From Chrysopilus asiliformis (taxonomy: Eukaryota > Arthropoda > Insecta > Diptera > Rhagionidae), in the NCBI GenBank assembly GCA_964034945.1, contig OZ035960.1:49660706-49724705 (forward strand): a DNA stretch of 64,000 nucleotides, in the 5' to 3' direction. This document shows positions 1 to 11,230 of the stretch, in pieces. A program made the position numbers and the translations under genes. Under the pieces are notes generated by a model. The model saw nothing but the letters and a program-made list of their open reading frames with translations, searched no databases and was not told the DNA's origin. Position 1 is the stretch's first letter. Each line of letters starts with the position of its first letter.

Positions 1-200
1 AACCACCTCATTTGTACACGGTTCCATGTTGTTGTATTGGTTTTACTTGCTAGCAAAATAGAATAGCTTTCTATTATTTTTGAGAGAGCAGCGAGTATTC
101 TCACACATATGCGAGCGTCGCACACTAGCTCAAATCGCGTGTATTTACGTCTACTTGCCGCAAGTTACTTGCCGTGTCTAAACCGCACTTAAGCGACTTA
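1..200. other. Non-coding flank
   Basis: No open frame or recognisable repeat end is visible. The segment leads into the R1 repeat copy that begins near position 200. Confidence 0.4.
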
Positions 201-605
201 ATTTTTATTTTCCTCTTTTATAGAGGGAAAGTATTGTATTCATGATGGAGACAAACTTGAGAACGGGGGCAGATACGAACTTTCTGATCAGTACGAAGTC
301 CGTGTCAGGCAAAATTATGAGGATCTCCGTACATCTTTCTGTCGGTGTGTCCGTTTTACGTATCTTCAATAACTCGAGAACGCGTTGAGCTAGCGGCTTG
401 GAATTTTTTGTAAATGAATTTTACGAAAATCTAAATTTTCTGCCAACCTTAGGAAAAGTAACGGTAACTATAACAATACCTCCCACCCCTTATTTTTTTT
501 TTTGAAAAAATACAGTTTTTCTAAAAATTTCTCAAAACCTTTGCGCTTTTGGTAAAAAATGAATATAACAATATTCAAAGGATATAAAATTCTTTATATT
601 TTTGG
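200..605 (+). repeat. Dispersed repeat R1, copy 1
   Basis: Starts with a pyrimidine-rich stretch followed by TATAGAGGGAAAGTATTG, then a conserved block containing AACTCGAGAACGCGTTGAG and GACTTGAAATTTTTTG-like text. The same order of blocks occurs at 29415 and 42215, all on the plus strand. No long open frame is kept, so this looks non-autonomous. The family class (retroposon or DNA element) cannot be decided from three decayed copies. Confidence 0.7.
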
Positions 606-1632
606 CAGCAAAAATATTTTTCCATGTTATCTCGCAAACAGTTCTGCAGTTCAAAAAACTTAAAGAGTTGACAACTTGTTGCAAACAAGTTTAATTTCTC
701 CCCAATTAAAGTAAAGTACTTTTATGGGGTTTTCGGATTTAACTGTAATTTGTAATTGCAAGAATTAAACATTTTAATCAATTTTACTGTATCCCTGGTT
801 TTTTTTATTTCCATCTAATTTCACAACTAAATCTAATTGATTATTTCAATGATTCACTTTTTGATATTTTGTCAAAGTGAATTTATTTGCCGCAAATAAC
901 TAAAATAATAAATAATTAAAAAAAACTTGAAATACTTTATTACAGGAATGCAGGAATTAGTTTAGCAATAAATTGACCAGAATTTTATTAAACAACAAAT
1001 CTCGATAAATAATTTATGTTGATTCCTAAATGCATTAAATATTTGATTATTTCAACAAATTGAAAACTGACCGCATTTATTCTCATGGGGATCAAAGGTA
1101 AATGGCACAAATGAATAATGACTGTAGACAACTGCCTGTACTCGAAAACTCATACTCATTATTTATGATCGTAATGAATGTTCCTCTAATCCAACAAACG
1201 ATTGCATAAAAATCACATTTATATCCGAAATCCAGCTAACATCGTCATATTCAGTGTTGTAATTATGCGAATGCAAAAATAGAAATAACGGAAAATGAAA
1301 ATAATTATCATAAAATTTATATGAAATTTAATGCTATAAATTATTAATTTTCTCTCTACTCACCTCTAATATTTTATAATGTAAACATAAATAGTGAAAC
1401 GAAATTCTTTTTTTTTCCTTCCATCTCTCTCTCTCTCTCTCGCGCGTATAGACAGTATTTTCATAATTACCTTCCAACTATTGTAGGTGTACATCATACG
1501 TAAGTGGATAACTGCAATACGCATAGTTATATTTATCCATAAAAGTCCTTGCTGGTTAAATTGAAAACACAATTGCTAATAAATAACATTTGATTGCGTT
1601 TTACATGCCTAAAACAGTACGCAGCTTAAAAA

Positions 1633-1673
<41 letters not shown>

Positions 1674-2802
1674 TTGGTTTTGTAAAAAGCTTCGATAAAT
1701 AAATATATATGGGAATATTGAGTTAAAAAATCACCCCCTAAAAATAATAAAGTGTGTATTGCCAGCGTATTCATAAACATTGAAATATAAAATGAATTCA
1801 TAGGTGTTGGTAATCCCTTGGTGAAAATACTCTGCAGAATGATGGGAAATGCTTTTCCATTTGATGAATTTATTGGTGAAATCATACAGAATACGATTTT
1901 AATTTCATACATTTTTCGGATAGTCAGCTAAACTATCAATTTATCTGGTCGTGCAATCAAACTATAAATTTGTTTGCGACAGCGGAAAATTTTTCTGACC
2001 AAAGTAGCCACGGTTAAGGAAGGGGGAAAAGGGGACGAAGTGATTGTCGTTTTTTCCGTGAGTGAAAATAGCAATCAGCTTCAATGGTTGGGAGGACTTT
2101 GACAGATTCAATGGACCGAAAAAGGCCGATTTATAATTCACGGCACGAGAATAATCTGTTTTAATTAAAAACCCAAAATCCCCGATCATTAAAATAAATC
2201 AATCGGTTTGAGATAGAATACCCCTCTACCAATCCCTACTCTTAATGTAGTCTCACTTACAATTAGTCTGAAACTGGTTATTCGCAATAGTAACGTACGC
2301 CCGTTTTCAAAATTAATTCATCTGAAAATTTATTAAGAGTATTTTATTTCAATTGAAAATTAAATATGGTGTTTATGAACGTTCTAGAGATATTTTTGTT
2401 TAAAAAATGTCAAAAATTGTGTGCTTTTTGGAAAGAACTTTAATTCCAATTTTTTTCGATTTTTTTTAAGCTCTATTGCAAATAAAAGCTCTTCATATCT
2501 TTAATTATATGTTTAACTGACTGCATATTCCAATAAGTACACGGTAAAGCTTTTTGGACTAGATTTTAATTTTTTTGGTATTGTATACAGTTGCACACCG
2601 AAAAAAGCTTAAAATTCAATCTCACGAAAGATTATTATTTTTTTAATCTTTTTTTATTAAAACGTAATCCAAATAAGTTTATGATGTTAATATTGTACCT
2701 TTTTTTATTAAAATTTAATGCAACCGCATTATTTTTTTAATGCATTTTTGCATTGTAATGTAATGCAAATGCGCTATTCAAATTTTATTCAAATTTAGTA
2801 TT
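606..2802. other. AT-rich non-coding stretch
   Basis: No coding signal seen. It holds a CT run (about 1424..1443), a (TA)n run (about 1635..1669) and, at 2590..2770, text opening with CACACCGAAAAAAGC that recalls the termini of the repeats at 20.63 kb and 46.0 kb. Short open frames here are explained by the AT-rich composition. Confidence 0.5.
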
Positions 2803-3935
2803 AGTCAGCACAGCCATCCGACTCAAAGCAACATCACAATGGCATAGTTCGCAAAATGGACATGCCTCAATACTGTTGTCTCAGAGAACACTCCCGGAGA
2901 ACATCGACTATACCCTACCACTGCTATCGCTAGACAGAGGGTTCCAATCTTCTATTCCTTCCAGGGAAAACTGGGAGGGGGGAGGAGTTTTGGAGAAAAA
3001 GACGATCCATGTCTATACAGATAGGTCAAAGTTGGGGGGCAGAGTCGGTGGAGGGATTTTCTCTGAACAACTAAACTTAAATATTGCCTTTCGCCTACCG
3101 GATCACTGCAGCGTCTTTCAAGCCGAGGTTATGGCGATCAAAGTAGCCTTAAGCTGGCTGAAGAATAATGTGATATCGGGTAAGGATATCAGCATCTTCA
3201 CGGACAGTCAAGCGGCAATAAAGTCACTTGACTCGTCATCTCTAACATCAAGAGTGACTATTGAGTGCTTGGCAACTCTAAACGAGCTAGCTGAGTTTTT
3301 CAATATCAAATTAATCTGGGTACCTGGACACAGGGACATTCCGGGTAACTGCAAAGCGGACGAACTCGCTAGATACGGCACTACACTCCAAATCATGCCG
3401 GAAAAGGAGTATCTGGGTGCACCATTAACAACGTGCAAATTACTGATTCGGGAAGAAGCAGCTAGGCTTGCAAATCAAAGGTGGTCCTCAGGCACCTCGT
3501 GTTACGCTACCAAACTTATTTGGCCAAAGCTGGATAAAAAGCGTACATGCAAGCTGATTCTGCTGCACCGAAGATATATTACCATGATTGTAGGCGTGAT
3601 CACAGGACACTGCCTCATAGGGAGACATGCGAGTAGACTTGGTGTCCCCTCCAACGACTTCTGTAGAAGCTGCAAAGATGTAGAGGAGGAAGAGACTGTC
3701 TGCTCTGCACCTGCCCAGCACTGGCTCGCAGAAGGAAATTATTTTTAGGATCCTTTTTCTTTGAAAATACTAATGAATTGGAAGATGTAAACATCAACAA
3801 TCTCCTAGGCTTCATAAAAAGCTCACACTGGTTCGAGTAGAGAAGTAATAAATAAATATAATGTGGTATCACAATGGACCTCATTGGTCTAAGTGGGTCG
3901 GAAGACCGCCACTCTAACCTACCAACCTACCTAGT
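2803..3935 (+). mobile_element. 5'-truncated non-LTR retrotransposon (LINE), 3' end
   Basis: The copy opens abruptly near 2803 already in coding sequence and keeps only the RNase H domain, the C-terminal tail and the 3' UTR. The 3' UTR (3841..3935) contains TGGTATCACAATGGACC and a run of CTAACCTACCAACCTACCT. That layout is seen in insect LINEs of the RNase H-bearing I/LOA type. 5' truncation is the usual outcome of target-primed reverse transcription. The exact clade is inferred. Confidence 0.85.
2806..3840 (+). pseudogene. LINE ORF2 C-terminus: RNase H domain, frameshifted
   Basis: The protein is the C-terminal part of a non-LTR retrotransposon polyprotein; RNase H removes RNA from the RNA-DNA hybrid during reverse transcription. 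The reading frame is open from 2806 to 3748. Counting from codon 2876, the four acidic residues of RNase H are present: D49 in VYTDRSK, E84 in FQAEVMA, D110 in FTDSQAA and D162 in CKADELA, with H152 in WVPGHRD. The usual TDGS is TDRS here, an unusual change beside the first catalytic Asp. A small deletion near 3700 shifts the frame. After it, the family's typical tail (LLCTCPALARRRK, then FIKSSHWFE and a stop at 3838..3840) continues in another frame. The copy is therefore dead. No reverse transcriptase remains upstream. Confidence 0.88.
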
Positions 3936-4030
3936 ATTATTAGTAAAATTTGATTTATTGAACAAGTGGAGTATTGAAATAAAGTGCTTTTTAAAAATTT
4001 CCGAGTGGTCCAATTTTCAATGAATTTGTC

Positions 4031-4230
4031 ACATAAATCTGTGATTTAAGGTAGCCCCAAAGGCAGAAGTCTTACGGCGTTAAATCGCACGATCACAGTG
4101 GCCAGTTCACGTGGCCGCCGTGCGAGAGAACTATGCCCTCAAATCGCTCGTGTGTCATGGCATGCGCCGTGTGGCATGTAGCGCCGTCCTGTTGGAACCA
4201 CATGTTGTCGGTATCCATATCATTGATAGA
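4031..4230 (-). pseudogene. Mariner-like transposase fragment
   Basis: Read on the minus strand, this gives MWFQQDGATCHTAH, then VNWPL, a stop, SCDLTP, a stop, DFCLWGYLKSQIYV. These are the second and third catalytic regions of a Tc1/mariner-superfamily DDE transposase (QDGATCHT and SCDLTPxDFxLWGY). Two in-frame stops and loss of both ends show a dead fragment. The same family supplies the better-preserved deletion derivative at 38722..39313. A poly-A-rich G-run region (4262..4270) follows on the plus side without further homology. Confidence 0.8.
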
Positions 4231-4605
4231 CCCTTTATACCTCCATTTAAAAGTAAGCTGAGTGTGGGGGGGGAGTAAGAGATGGGGTGAAGTGAATTCG
4301 AATCCGAATCCTGAAAGCTATTGTCTTTTGTTAATTTTTGAAAACCATTTTCCGAAGATAAAAAACTTTAAAGAAAACTCTAGGCTGTCTAAATTATAAC
4401 CAACTGAGTTTTATTTTATTAGGTTTTGTTCTTCTCACGCTCTTAGCCGGGTGAAGCCCGGACCAAAATCTAGTCTACTGTATAAAAAGTAATTTCTCTG
4501 ACCTCCTCGCCTACTATCTTCTGAACCGCTGAATGGATTTGAATACTGTTTACAGTGTTGAACAGACGGTATCCCTCCAAAAGTAATTCATTGCAACAAT
4601 ATTAA
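4231..4605. other. Non-coding, possible decayed repeat
   Basis: Contains GTGAAGCCCGGACCAAAATC and a short stretch about effects of R5-like text (TCTTCTGAACCGCTGAATGG). No gene is supported. Ends at the TTAA target of the next element. Confidence 0.35.
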
Positions 4606-4862
4606 CCCTAGAGTACTAATGTTCGCCTCTGAGATACTCAAAAAATAGGATTTTTGTTACAAAATGAAAATTTATGATTATGTTTTATAAGATTTTTTTT
4701 GTTGAAAATAACAATTCTCTTTTCTTCGACGTTTTTTCTGGAATAAAAAGCTATCCTTAATTTATTTGATCGATTTTTCTGTATAGAAATAAATTTTGAA
4801 CATCAAAAATAGCAATTTTTCACAGCAGTAGCCTCGCAAAAATTCAGATCAGTATTCTAGGG
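4606..4862. mobile_element. TTAA-flanked MITE 1 (piggyBac type)
   Basis: A 257-bp segment sits between TTAA at 4602..4605 and TTAA at 4863..4866. Its ends are inverted: CCCTAGAGTACT at the left and AGTATTCTAGGG read towards the right end, with one mismatch. TTAA target duplication with short inverted ends is diagnostic of the piggyBac superfamily. No transposase is encoded, so it is a MITE. The autonomous partner is not in the window. Confidence 0.75.
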
Positions 4863-4866
4863 TTAA

Positions 4867-5554
4867 TATGAGTTTATTTATTATAAAATATTTAATTCTC
4901 TTATGTTAAACATTTCACCCACGCTCTTAATTTTTTCACGTCATTTATTTTGATGTTATTTCGAATATATGCAAATGATTCAAATGATTTATTTTCGATA
5001 ATTATCCCAACTGAGAGATTGGTGCATTTTAGATGTCATTTACTTTAATGGACATTTATTTATTACTGAAATTTATATAACTCTTGTCAATATAAATGTT
5101 AATGTCGGCCAGTAACCATCATCAGAAACGATCAAAATGATTGTACAGTCGAACTCGTAAGCGAATAAACACTGCGATAAAAATAAATTTCAATAAAATA
5201 AACCAGAAAAAAGTGGGAAAAATAAAATTTTAAAATATTTCATGTCGTTTAATATACGATTAAATCCACATTCACAAATGATCATACTTTTAGCATTAAG
5301 AAAGAGATAAAAAGTGAGTCATGATAATTGAGTATAGCGGGAAATTGACACAATTTTTTTTTCAAATTAATACGTGTTTTAATTATCCTTGACATAATGC
5401 ATATATTTTTACATGTACACAAATATTTTAATCGTAAATTTGTAAGGATAACGAGTATTTAATATATTTTATTTGGAAAGGTGACGTTCCTCGCTAACAT
5501 TTTTTTTCGCGTCTTTTTCGATTTATGGTGAAATTTATATGAGGAAACCATTTA
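4867..5554. other. AT-rich non-coding stretch
   Basis: No open frame of note and no clear terminal repeats. A TACAGTCGAACTCGTAAG motif at 5148 resembles the pogo-type end described at 5557 and may be a solo remnant. Confidence 0.4.
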
Positions 5555-5556
5555 TA

Positions 5557-5714
5557 CAGTCGAACCTGGAGAATTGGAACCTGAGTAAGTAGGAAACCTC
5601 TATAACTGGAATGGATTGCTCAGTCAGAATGTTATTCTACAGAACTGGGAACTTATGATAAGTGGGAAACCTTTAAAAGTGGGATCTCTGGAACGGTTCC
5701 ATGAGGTTCGACAG
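5557..5714. mobile_element. Pogo/Tigger-like MITE
   Basis: Inverted ends CAGTCGAACCT (left) and AGGTTCGACAG (right) flanked on both sides by TA (5555..5556 and 5715..5716). CAGT-type ends with AACCT and a TA target are typical of pogo-group Tc1/mariner elements. Internal text repeats the motif AAGTGGGAAACCT. Length is 158 bp with no coding capacity. Related single ends occur at 10744 and 37911. Confidence 0.65.
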
Positions 5715-6002
5715 TAATAGGTTTGATGCACTATTTGTAACGCCTGAAACTAATCGTCGGACAAAAAAAATACACCAGCGTGTTTAGGATGATAAAACAC
5801 TTGATTTTTTCATCCATCTTCCTATCCGTTAAGACTGCTCTGAAATGTCAATGTGAGTACAGGAAAAAGTGTTTTTCTAGTAGTTTTTCAAAATACTTTA
5901 ATACTGATGTCCAACACCCAAAGTACTTTTTTAAAACTACTTAACAAAGTTAATTGGAATTTTTCGGCTTACAGGTCATAAAAAAATATGACAAAATTGA
6001 AT

Positions 6003-6366
6003 ACAATTGGCCCGACACAACATTTACGTCGACAGATCACGGCGACAAAGTTTTCTTCCAAATACAATTCCGCACACTTTGTTCTTCTAAACGCTTTTCA
6101 TTTGATTTTGACAATTCGGCGGTGAGCCACTTATAACATTCTTTTGTTACCAATTATCATGCATAAAAGGAATTTGAATGTACAGCATACGAACTATATT
6201 TCCTAACACTTTATTTAAGTGATGAAATTTAGATCTTATGACGTCCGCATAAGATTTCATTTTGAATCAACCATGAAATTTCGTCATGGCCGACAAAAAT
6301 TAAATTCGTGGTACTATGATTTTAAAATCGGAAATGTCGCCGTCAATATTGTGTTGGGCCAATTGT
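6003..6366. mobile_element. Foldback MITE with ACAATTGGCCC ends
   Basis: The left end begins ACAATTGGCCCGACACAAC and the right end reads, in reverse complement, ACAATTGGCCCAACACAAT; similarity extends about 32 bp. An inner imperfect palindrome (about 6222..6270) adds to the foldback. Target duplication is unclear. The small open frames over it are shadows of the foldback. Confidence 0.65.
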
Positions 6367-7623
6367 GTTTTGCGCTTTATTATTTTTTTTTTAAATGTTT
6401 TCACATCCAAAAAATCCTAACAGGTCTACTCTACATGTCTACTCTAAAACCCCACTAGGAGCCTGTTTCTGGCACGGAAGTTGACTCACTGTCACCAGAA
6501 CCTGCTTTACCAGATTCCACGCAAGCTCACATAATTTTGGTGGGGAAAGATTCGATTCGAGTACTGATACCCCAATTGCCCCAAGCCTTATACGAATTAT
6601 AAGGGAAGGCAAAAATAATCTATCAAGACAGAGCGGTTTTTACTATTTTGTATTTAACCATTGAATCATTACAAGGACTTTGGGTAACGCATTTTCGAAA
6701 TACTTTCTTCAAACGCTCAATTCACTATTTTTACAGAATTTGAAGATGTGATTCGCAAGGAACGCTTATATTTATGATTTAATTTACACATTCGAATAAA
6801 AAAATATAAAAAATATCAAAAAATTAAAAAAAATCGAGTCAGAGGCCAGTTGCTGTATTGCCATTAGTGTAGGTATTTGTATTCCATGCAATTCTTCTCC
6901 TCTTCCCCATACAAATTCAATACTTTTTTTCTATTTTCTCGAAAACGGTGCATAATATCGAAAAATTTATAAAGACGAAATGTGTTTAGAATACGATTTT
7001 ACATAACTGTTCTATACATCAAAATTCGTTCGGACCAATCCTTGCCGCACTCCTGTACGAATTGGTTTAAAAAAATTTTGTTTCGTCTGTCCTAATATAG
7101 AGTATTTGACAACTGGCCCCTGGTAATTGTACCTTTTTTTAATGTTTACAACTACTTTAAACATGATAAGAAAAAAATATTTTTGAATGTGCTTTTTTAG
7201 CATTTTATTTTCTTATTTGGTATTTTTCCAAATTTTAGCCAAGGATAATTTAACCAATTTCTTGGTACAATTAACTAAAAAAATTCAAAATTTTGGTACA
7301 CCGTTTTTTTAACCAAGATATTTTGGTTAAAGTTATTATGTTTTTTTTCCTCTGTGTCAAATTGCCAAATTGACAATTGTAACTTTTTTATGTCAGAATT
7401 TATAATTGTTATAGCATTTATTTTGCAATTTATTTTAAAATTCATATAAAAAATATATAGTGTTTTTTTTTGTACATTAAGGAATGAATTCATTGAACTA
7501 TTACGACTTTATTGATAAAATCAAAATTTCGTGACAAAAGATTCTTTTGACCATTTCAACCATGAAATACGGAAAATTCAGTTCAAATAAAAGTGTTTAG
7601 TAAGAATTCATATTTGATGTGAA
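6367..7623. repeat. Upstream region with R4 repeat copy
   Basis: About 6880..7135 carries the R4 family text: CTCGAAAACGGTGCATAATA, a conserved block on Tc1-like short phrases, and CAACTGGCCCCTGGTAATTG near 7108. Similar phrases occur at 8.4 kb (minus), 21.3 kb, 47.2 kb (minus) and 60.5 kb. The last 300 bp before the DUF1091 gene are AT-rich and must hold its promoter; an AAATAAAAG stretch about 38 bp before the ATG is only a weak TATA candidate. Confidence 0.5.
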
Positions 7624-8205
7624 ATGGATCTAAAACATCACTTTTGGTTTCTCGTACTATTTTCTTCAATCAATCTTAGCACTGTAACTTTTTTTTAGTT
7701 TTTGAATTTTTTAAAATAATATCACTTGAAATTTTAGGCCCAGCGCCTAACATTTGATCGGCTCAAGGGAACTTACGATAAAAAATTAATAGACGGATGG
7801 TTTCAGTTGAAAAATAATACATTCAATGTTAATATAACTTTCCTTCAAAATTTTAATGAAATGTCCACAAGAATTGCTACGGCGGTTTTTTCTGGACCAT
7901 TAAAATTGCAAACAGTCAATAGAACGTTCAGTTTTTGCTACCTCAAAGATGATGTCATTTTAAATGAAGAAGTCTTAAAAGTCGTTAAAAAGATTGAAAC
8001 AGATTCTGGTTTTCGGTTCAAATGTCCAATTTTGAAAAATGACGGTATTGTAATAAAAAAGCTTCAGTTTCCGAATTCATTTTTCTCTAGATATTTTCCT
8101 GAAATGAGATTTGTGAGCCACGTTAACCTGTTTTATCGGAATAACAAAAACGTGGTGAAAGTTTTTTGGAACTATAAAGCTTTTGGGTCAATTCGTGGAT
8201 CTTAA
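7624..8205 (+). CDS. DUF1091-family secreted protein, gene 1 (two exons)
   Basis: Two exons are proposed. Exon 1 (7624..7683) codes MDLKHHFWFLVLFSSINLST, a short basic start then a hydrophobic core, a good signal peptide. A 54-bp phase-0 intron follows (7684..7737, GTAACT...TTTTAG). Exon 2 (7738..8205) runs in frame to TAA, giving about 175 residues, normal for DUF1091 proteins. The body shows family marks: VNITF, a first Cys in TFSFCYLKDD, a second in RFKCPIL, and a YFPEMRF motif near the C-terminus. Exon 2 of the paralog at 38161 begins at the same splice site and matches in FDRL...YDK. DUF1091 proteins are small, secreted and of unknown role, often in expanded insect families. The ATG was chosen because it alone gives a signal peptide; an ATG-TGA just upstream is negligible. 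Splicing is inferred. Confidence 0.75.
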
Positions 8206-8337
8206 AAAATGGAGCGTTTTCAGAGAAACTATAAAAATTAATAATTGTGGTGAAGGTTTAAAAAAAAACATCCTTTTTCTTTTACAAATGATTTTTATTT
8301 GTGTTTAATTTGAATTTGTTATTATTTTATCGAACTT

Positions 8338-8343
8338 AATAAA
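8338..8343 (+). promoter_or_regulatory. Poly(A) signal of DUF1091 gene 1
   Basis: An AATAAA hexamer lies 132 bp after the stop codon, followed by GT/T-rich sequence, as expected for a cleavage and polyadenylation signal. Confidence 0.6.
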
Positions 8344-8399
8344 GCATTTGTAAGTCTAGATGTAATTGCGGATTTTTTTTATTGCCAAAAGGGAATTAA

Positions 8400-9180
8400 A
8401 AACATTACCACCACCAGGGGCCAATCGTCAAATACTCTATATGGTGACAGATAAAATGTTTATTTAAAAAAAAAATTATTTGGGAAGGTTTTTTTGGGGA
8501 CCGTGTTACGCCGAGAAAAGCGCAAAAAAAAACCTCTTTATTTCTATGGGAGAGGGGAAGGGGGGAAGGGGTGGTCTGATCGAATTTTGATGCATGAGGA
8601 AGTTTTGAAAAATTGCATTGTAAATACTTTTTTCTCAATAATTTTTTCGATACGATGTACCGCTTTCGATAACATTGAGAAAACGATTATGGTTATCTGG
8701 GGGAGGGGGGAAGGAGTGGTCCGATTTTGTTCGTTAACCCGTTCGGTACATGTTTTTTTCTATGGGGGTTAAAGAATCTCTCTATACAAATTAATGATGT
8801 TTAAGCTTTTAGTATTCATTTAAAAAAAAAAAATTAAAATTTTTTATTTTTTACAAATCCGTCCCTGTACTATAGTCCAGCTTTTTACTCAAAAAATCAA
8901 AATTGAATGAGAATAGAGTGTTGAAAATAAATAAATAATAAGACAATTCAAATTTTTTAGCATGATGCCATATGGCATCAAAATACCGAATGGGTTAACG
9001 AACTCGAGCTCTCATTTAACAAAAAAACGGCGGTGCCAAATTTCAAACAGCCTAATTCGTTCCCAAGTAATCATGTATCCGCGGACAGACAGACAGATAT
9101 GTAAAAATCAATTTGATTCATCCTATTCTAAACACACTGGTGTATTTCATTTTTTTGTGTGTTACAAACGTTAGAGCAAA
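8400..9180 (-). repeat. R4/R3-type dispersed repeat (minus)
   Basis: Reverse-complement copy carrying CAGGGGCCAATCGTCAAATA (as read on plus) at one end and ACACACTGGTGTATTTC at the other, with GACAGACAGACAGA near 9095. Poly-A/T tracts and G-rich phrases (GGGAGAGGGGAAGG) give short spurious frames. Identity to the other R4 copies is patchy. Confidence 0.55.
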
Positions 9181-10113
9181 CCTATTATGGTTTCAATATG
9201 TAAAAGTTGTGCTATTTTTGTTCAGTTTATTAAATGGAAATTTTACACACCAACACTAGAAAAATTTCTCCAATTTTTATTGGAATCAGAACACACTCCT
9301 GGGTTCCGCAGAAAGATTTATTCAACTGGTATGCTCTTTTTGCTCTAAAGTTGCTCTAAAGCTACTCGCTCCGAGAACTTGTATTCGACTGGGATTTTTG
9401 TATTGCTCGAAAAAGAGTTGCCTATTTGAGTGACAAAGCTGCTGATACTTTTTAGACTTGGAAAAATACCCTTGCCTTTGAGATATCCTTACAGACTTTT
9501 TTTGACTTCAGAATTAGATTCAGCGACCCTACAAACCTCCAGATGAGATTTTTTTCCGGAAAATTTGAGGTAAAAGATAATCACGTTATCCTTACAGGAC
9601 CATCCGTTGTCCTTACATGGACGAAATAGTGAAGATATTTTATTGTCAATGGAATTACCCGAGTCGACAAAATTTCATCTTCCTTGGTTGCATAGTTTCG
9701 GTAATACAAGTGCAGGTGCGCACCGCATGCAGAATGGTACCAGAGTGGCAATTTGAGTTCTTAAAACACTTTTAAACTAGTATCGAAGTAGATTTAAGTA
9801 GAAATAAGCAAGTAGTAAATAAGTAAGTCGAAATAGACTTCGTTGCCAGCTCCCTTGTTGATTTGTACACATTTTAAAAATTAAAAATGCCACTTTAATA
9901 CCATCCTACATGCTTGGCAACGAGGTGCGCGCAGTTACTAAGCTTCCAACGATTTGAAACTATATTTAGCGACAAACCAACTTAATAGGAAGTGTGAAAA
10001 AAATAAAAGAAATAAAATTTTGAAAAAAACCCCGTCTTAGTGAGCGCCTACATGATGGATGGGACATACTGTGAAAATCCGAAGTTTCTCGCTTCGGTGG
10101 TTTGAGCTGAGCG
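9181..10113. repeat. R5-like repeat text and unclassified DNA
   Basis: Contains the R5 hallmark GTTATCCTTACAGGACC near 9590, preceded by AGCGACCCTACAAACCTCC-like text. That phrase recurs at 21.6, 22.5, 22.6, 22.7 and 42.0 kb. The rest (9620..10113) has no recognisable feature. Confidence 0.5.
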
Positions 10114-10118
10114 TTGAT

Positions 10119-10131
10119 GAGTCAGTCAATT

Positions 10132-10164
<33 letters not shown>

Positions 10165-10392
10165 GTCAGTCAATCAGTCAGTCAATCAGTCAGTCAATCA
10201 GTCAGTCAATCAGTCAGTCAATCAGTCAGTCAATCAGTCAGTCAATCAGTCAGTCAATCAGTCAGTCAATCAGTCAGTCAATCAGTCAGTCACACAGTCA
10301 GTCAATCAGTCAGTCAATCAGTCAGTCAATCAGTCAGTCAATCAGTCAGTCAATCAGTCAGTCAATCAGTCAGTCAGTCAATCAATCAGATT
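10119..10392 (+). repeat. 12-bp tandem repeat (GTCAGTCAATCA)n
   Basis: An (AATC)n run grades into about 20 near-perfect copies of GTCAGTCAATCA, with a single variant unit (CACACAGTCAGT) near 10290. The open frame over it (Ser-Gln-Ser-Val repeats) is a property of the repeat, since a 12-bp unit without a stop stays open; it is not a gene. Confidence 0.95.
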
Positions 10393-10680
10393 AAGCGATT
10401 ATATATATATATATAATATTTGATACAGAATAGGATTCCACAGGTTTCACTGTACCGCGCCTATCAAGCAAACGCTCAAAAATCAACAAGCAATCCGTCA
10501 TAGAAAGGCACTTCGTTTTATGCCTCCAAACAGGAGCATGACAGGTAGATTGTCGGGGTCACAATAGAGTTCTTTATTTTTAATCAGTCAGTCAATCAAT
10601 CAGATTAAGCGATTATATATATATATATATAATATTTGATACAGAATAGGATTCCACAGGTTTCACTGTACCGCGCCTAT
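10372..10680 (+). repeat. Local duplication A-B-A'
   Basis: Block A (10372..10462, ending in CCGCGCCTATC) is repeated almost exactly as A' (10585..10680). Between them lies block B (10463..10582), an essentially identical copy of 11128..11246. The tail of the 12-bp array is copied in front of A' as well. The layout suggests replication slippage or template switching seeded by the array. Confidence 0.85.
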
Positions 10681-10743
10681 CATATATTTAGCGCCTATCA
10701 TATATTTAGCGCCTATTAAGTAGGTAATAAAAATTCCCATATG

Positions 10744-10845
10744 CAGTAAAACCTGTCTAAGTCTCACACTAAGAAAGCGGGAAACATGTCTGAGCTGGAC
10801 TAATTTTCTAGTCTCGCTCGATTCCGACTTATACAGGTTGCACTG
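10744..10845. mobile_element. Short pogo-like MITE remnant
   Basis: Ends CAGTAAAACCTGT (left) and ACAGGTTGCACTG (right) are inverted with few mismatches and enclose about 100 bp. The right flank starts with TA. They resemble the ends of the element at 5557..5714. Confidence 0.5.
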
Positions 10846-11096
10846 TAATACACAAAAACCACATTGAATATTTGAAATCCATTTAGATCAGCATGTTTTT
10901 ATCGGAATTATTATCCAAGAAATTCCGGTGACATTATCGCGATAAACATTTTATTGCTTCTGGCACACACATCGATCATCAATCAATCAATCATTACTTC
11001 AATTTCTCTAATATAAAAATATTGAAATAGTTTTTTTCGTTAAATTTCTTCAATCAAACCTCTTTTTTCATATTAAATTTTCCTTCTTATTTCAGG

Positions 11097-11230
11097 TAAG
11101 TCAGACAGAAGACATGGATCCATCATCAATCAAGCAAACGCTCAAAAATCAACAAGCAATCCGTCATAGAAAGGCACTTCGTTTTATGCCTCCAAACAGG
11201 AGCATGACAGGTAGATTGTCGGGGTCACAA
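11097..11230 (+). CDS. Candidate terminal exon of an unknown gene
   Basis: A pyrimidine-rich acceptor (TTCCTTCTTATTTCAG) ends at 11096. From there one frame runs VSQTEDMDPSSIKQTLKNQQ, then AIRHRKALRFMPP, NRSMTGRLSGSQ and TAG at 11228..11230. The peptide is basic, low in stop-prone codons and unlike the surrounding repeats, so a 3'-terminal coding exon is plausible; an AATAAA occurs near 11430. No upstream exon can be tied to it, and I do not recognise the protein. The last 100 bases are duplicated at 10463..10582. It could instead be a fragment of an unidentified mobile element. Confidence 0.35.

Noticed and set aside
10119..10392. CRISPR-like array
   Set aside because: Units are contiguous without spacers and the genome is eukaryotic.
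10114..10416. 100-codon Ser/Gln/Val-rich frame
   Set aside because: Explained by the 12-bp tandem repeat, whose length is a multiple of three with no stop in this frame.
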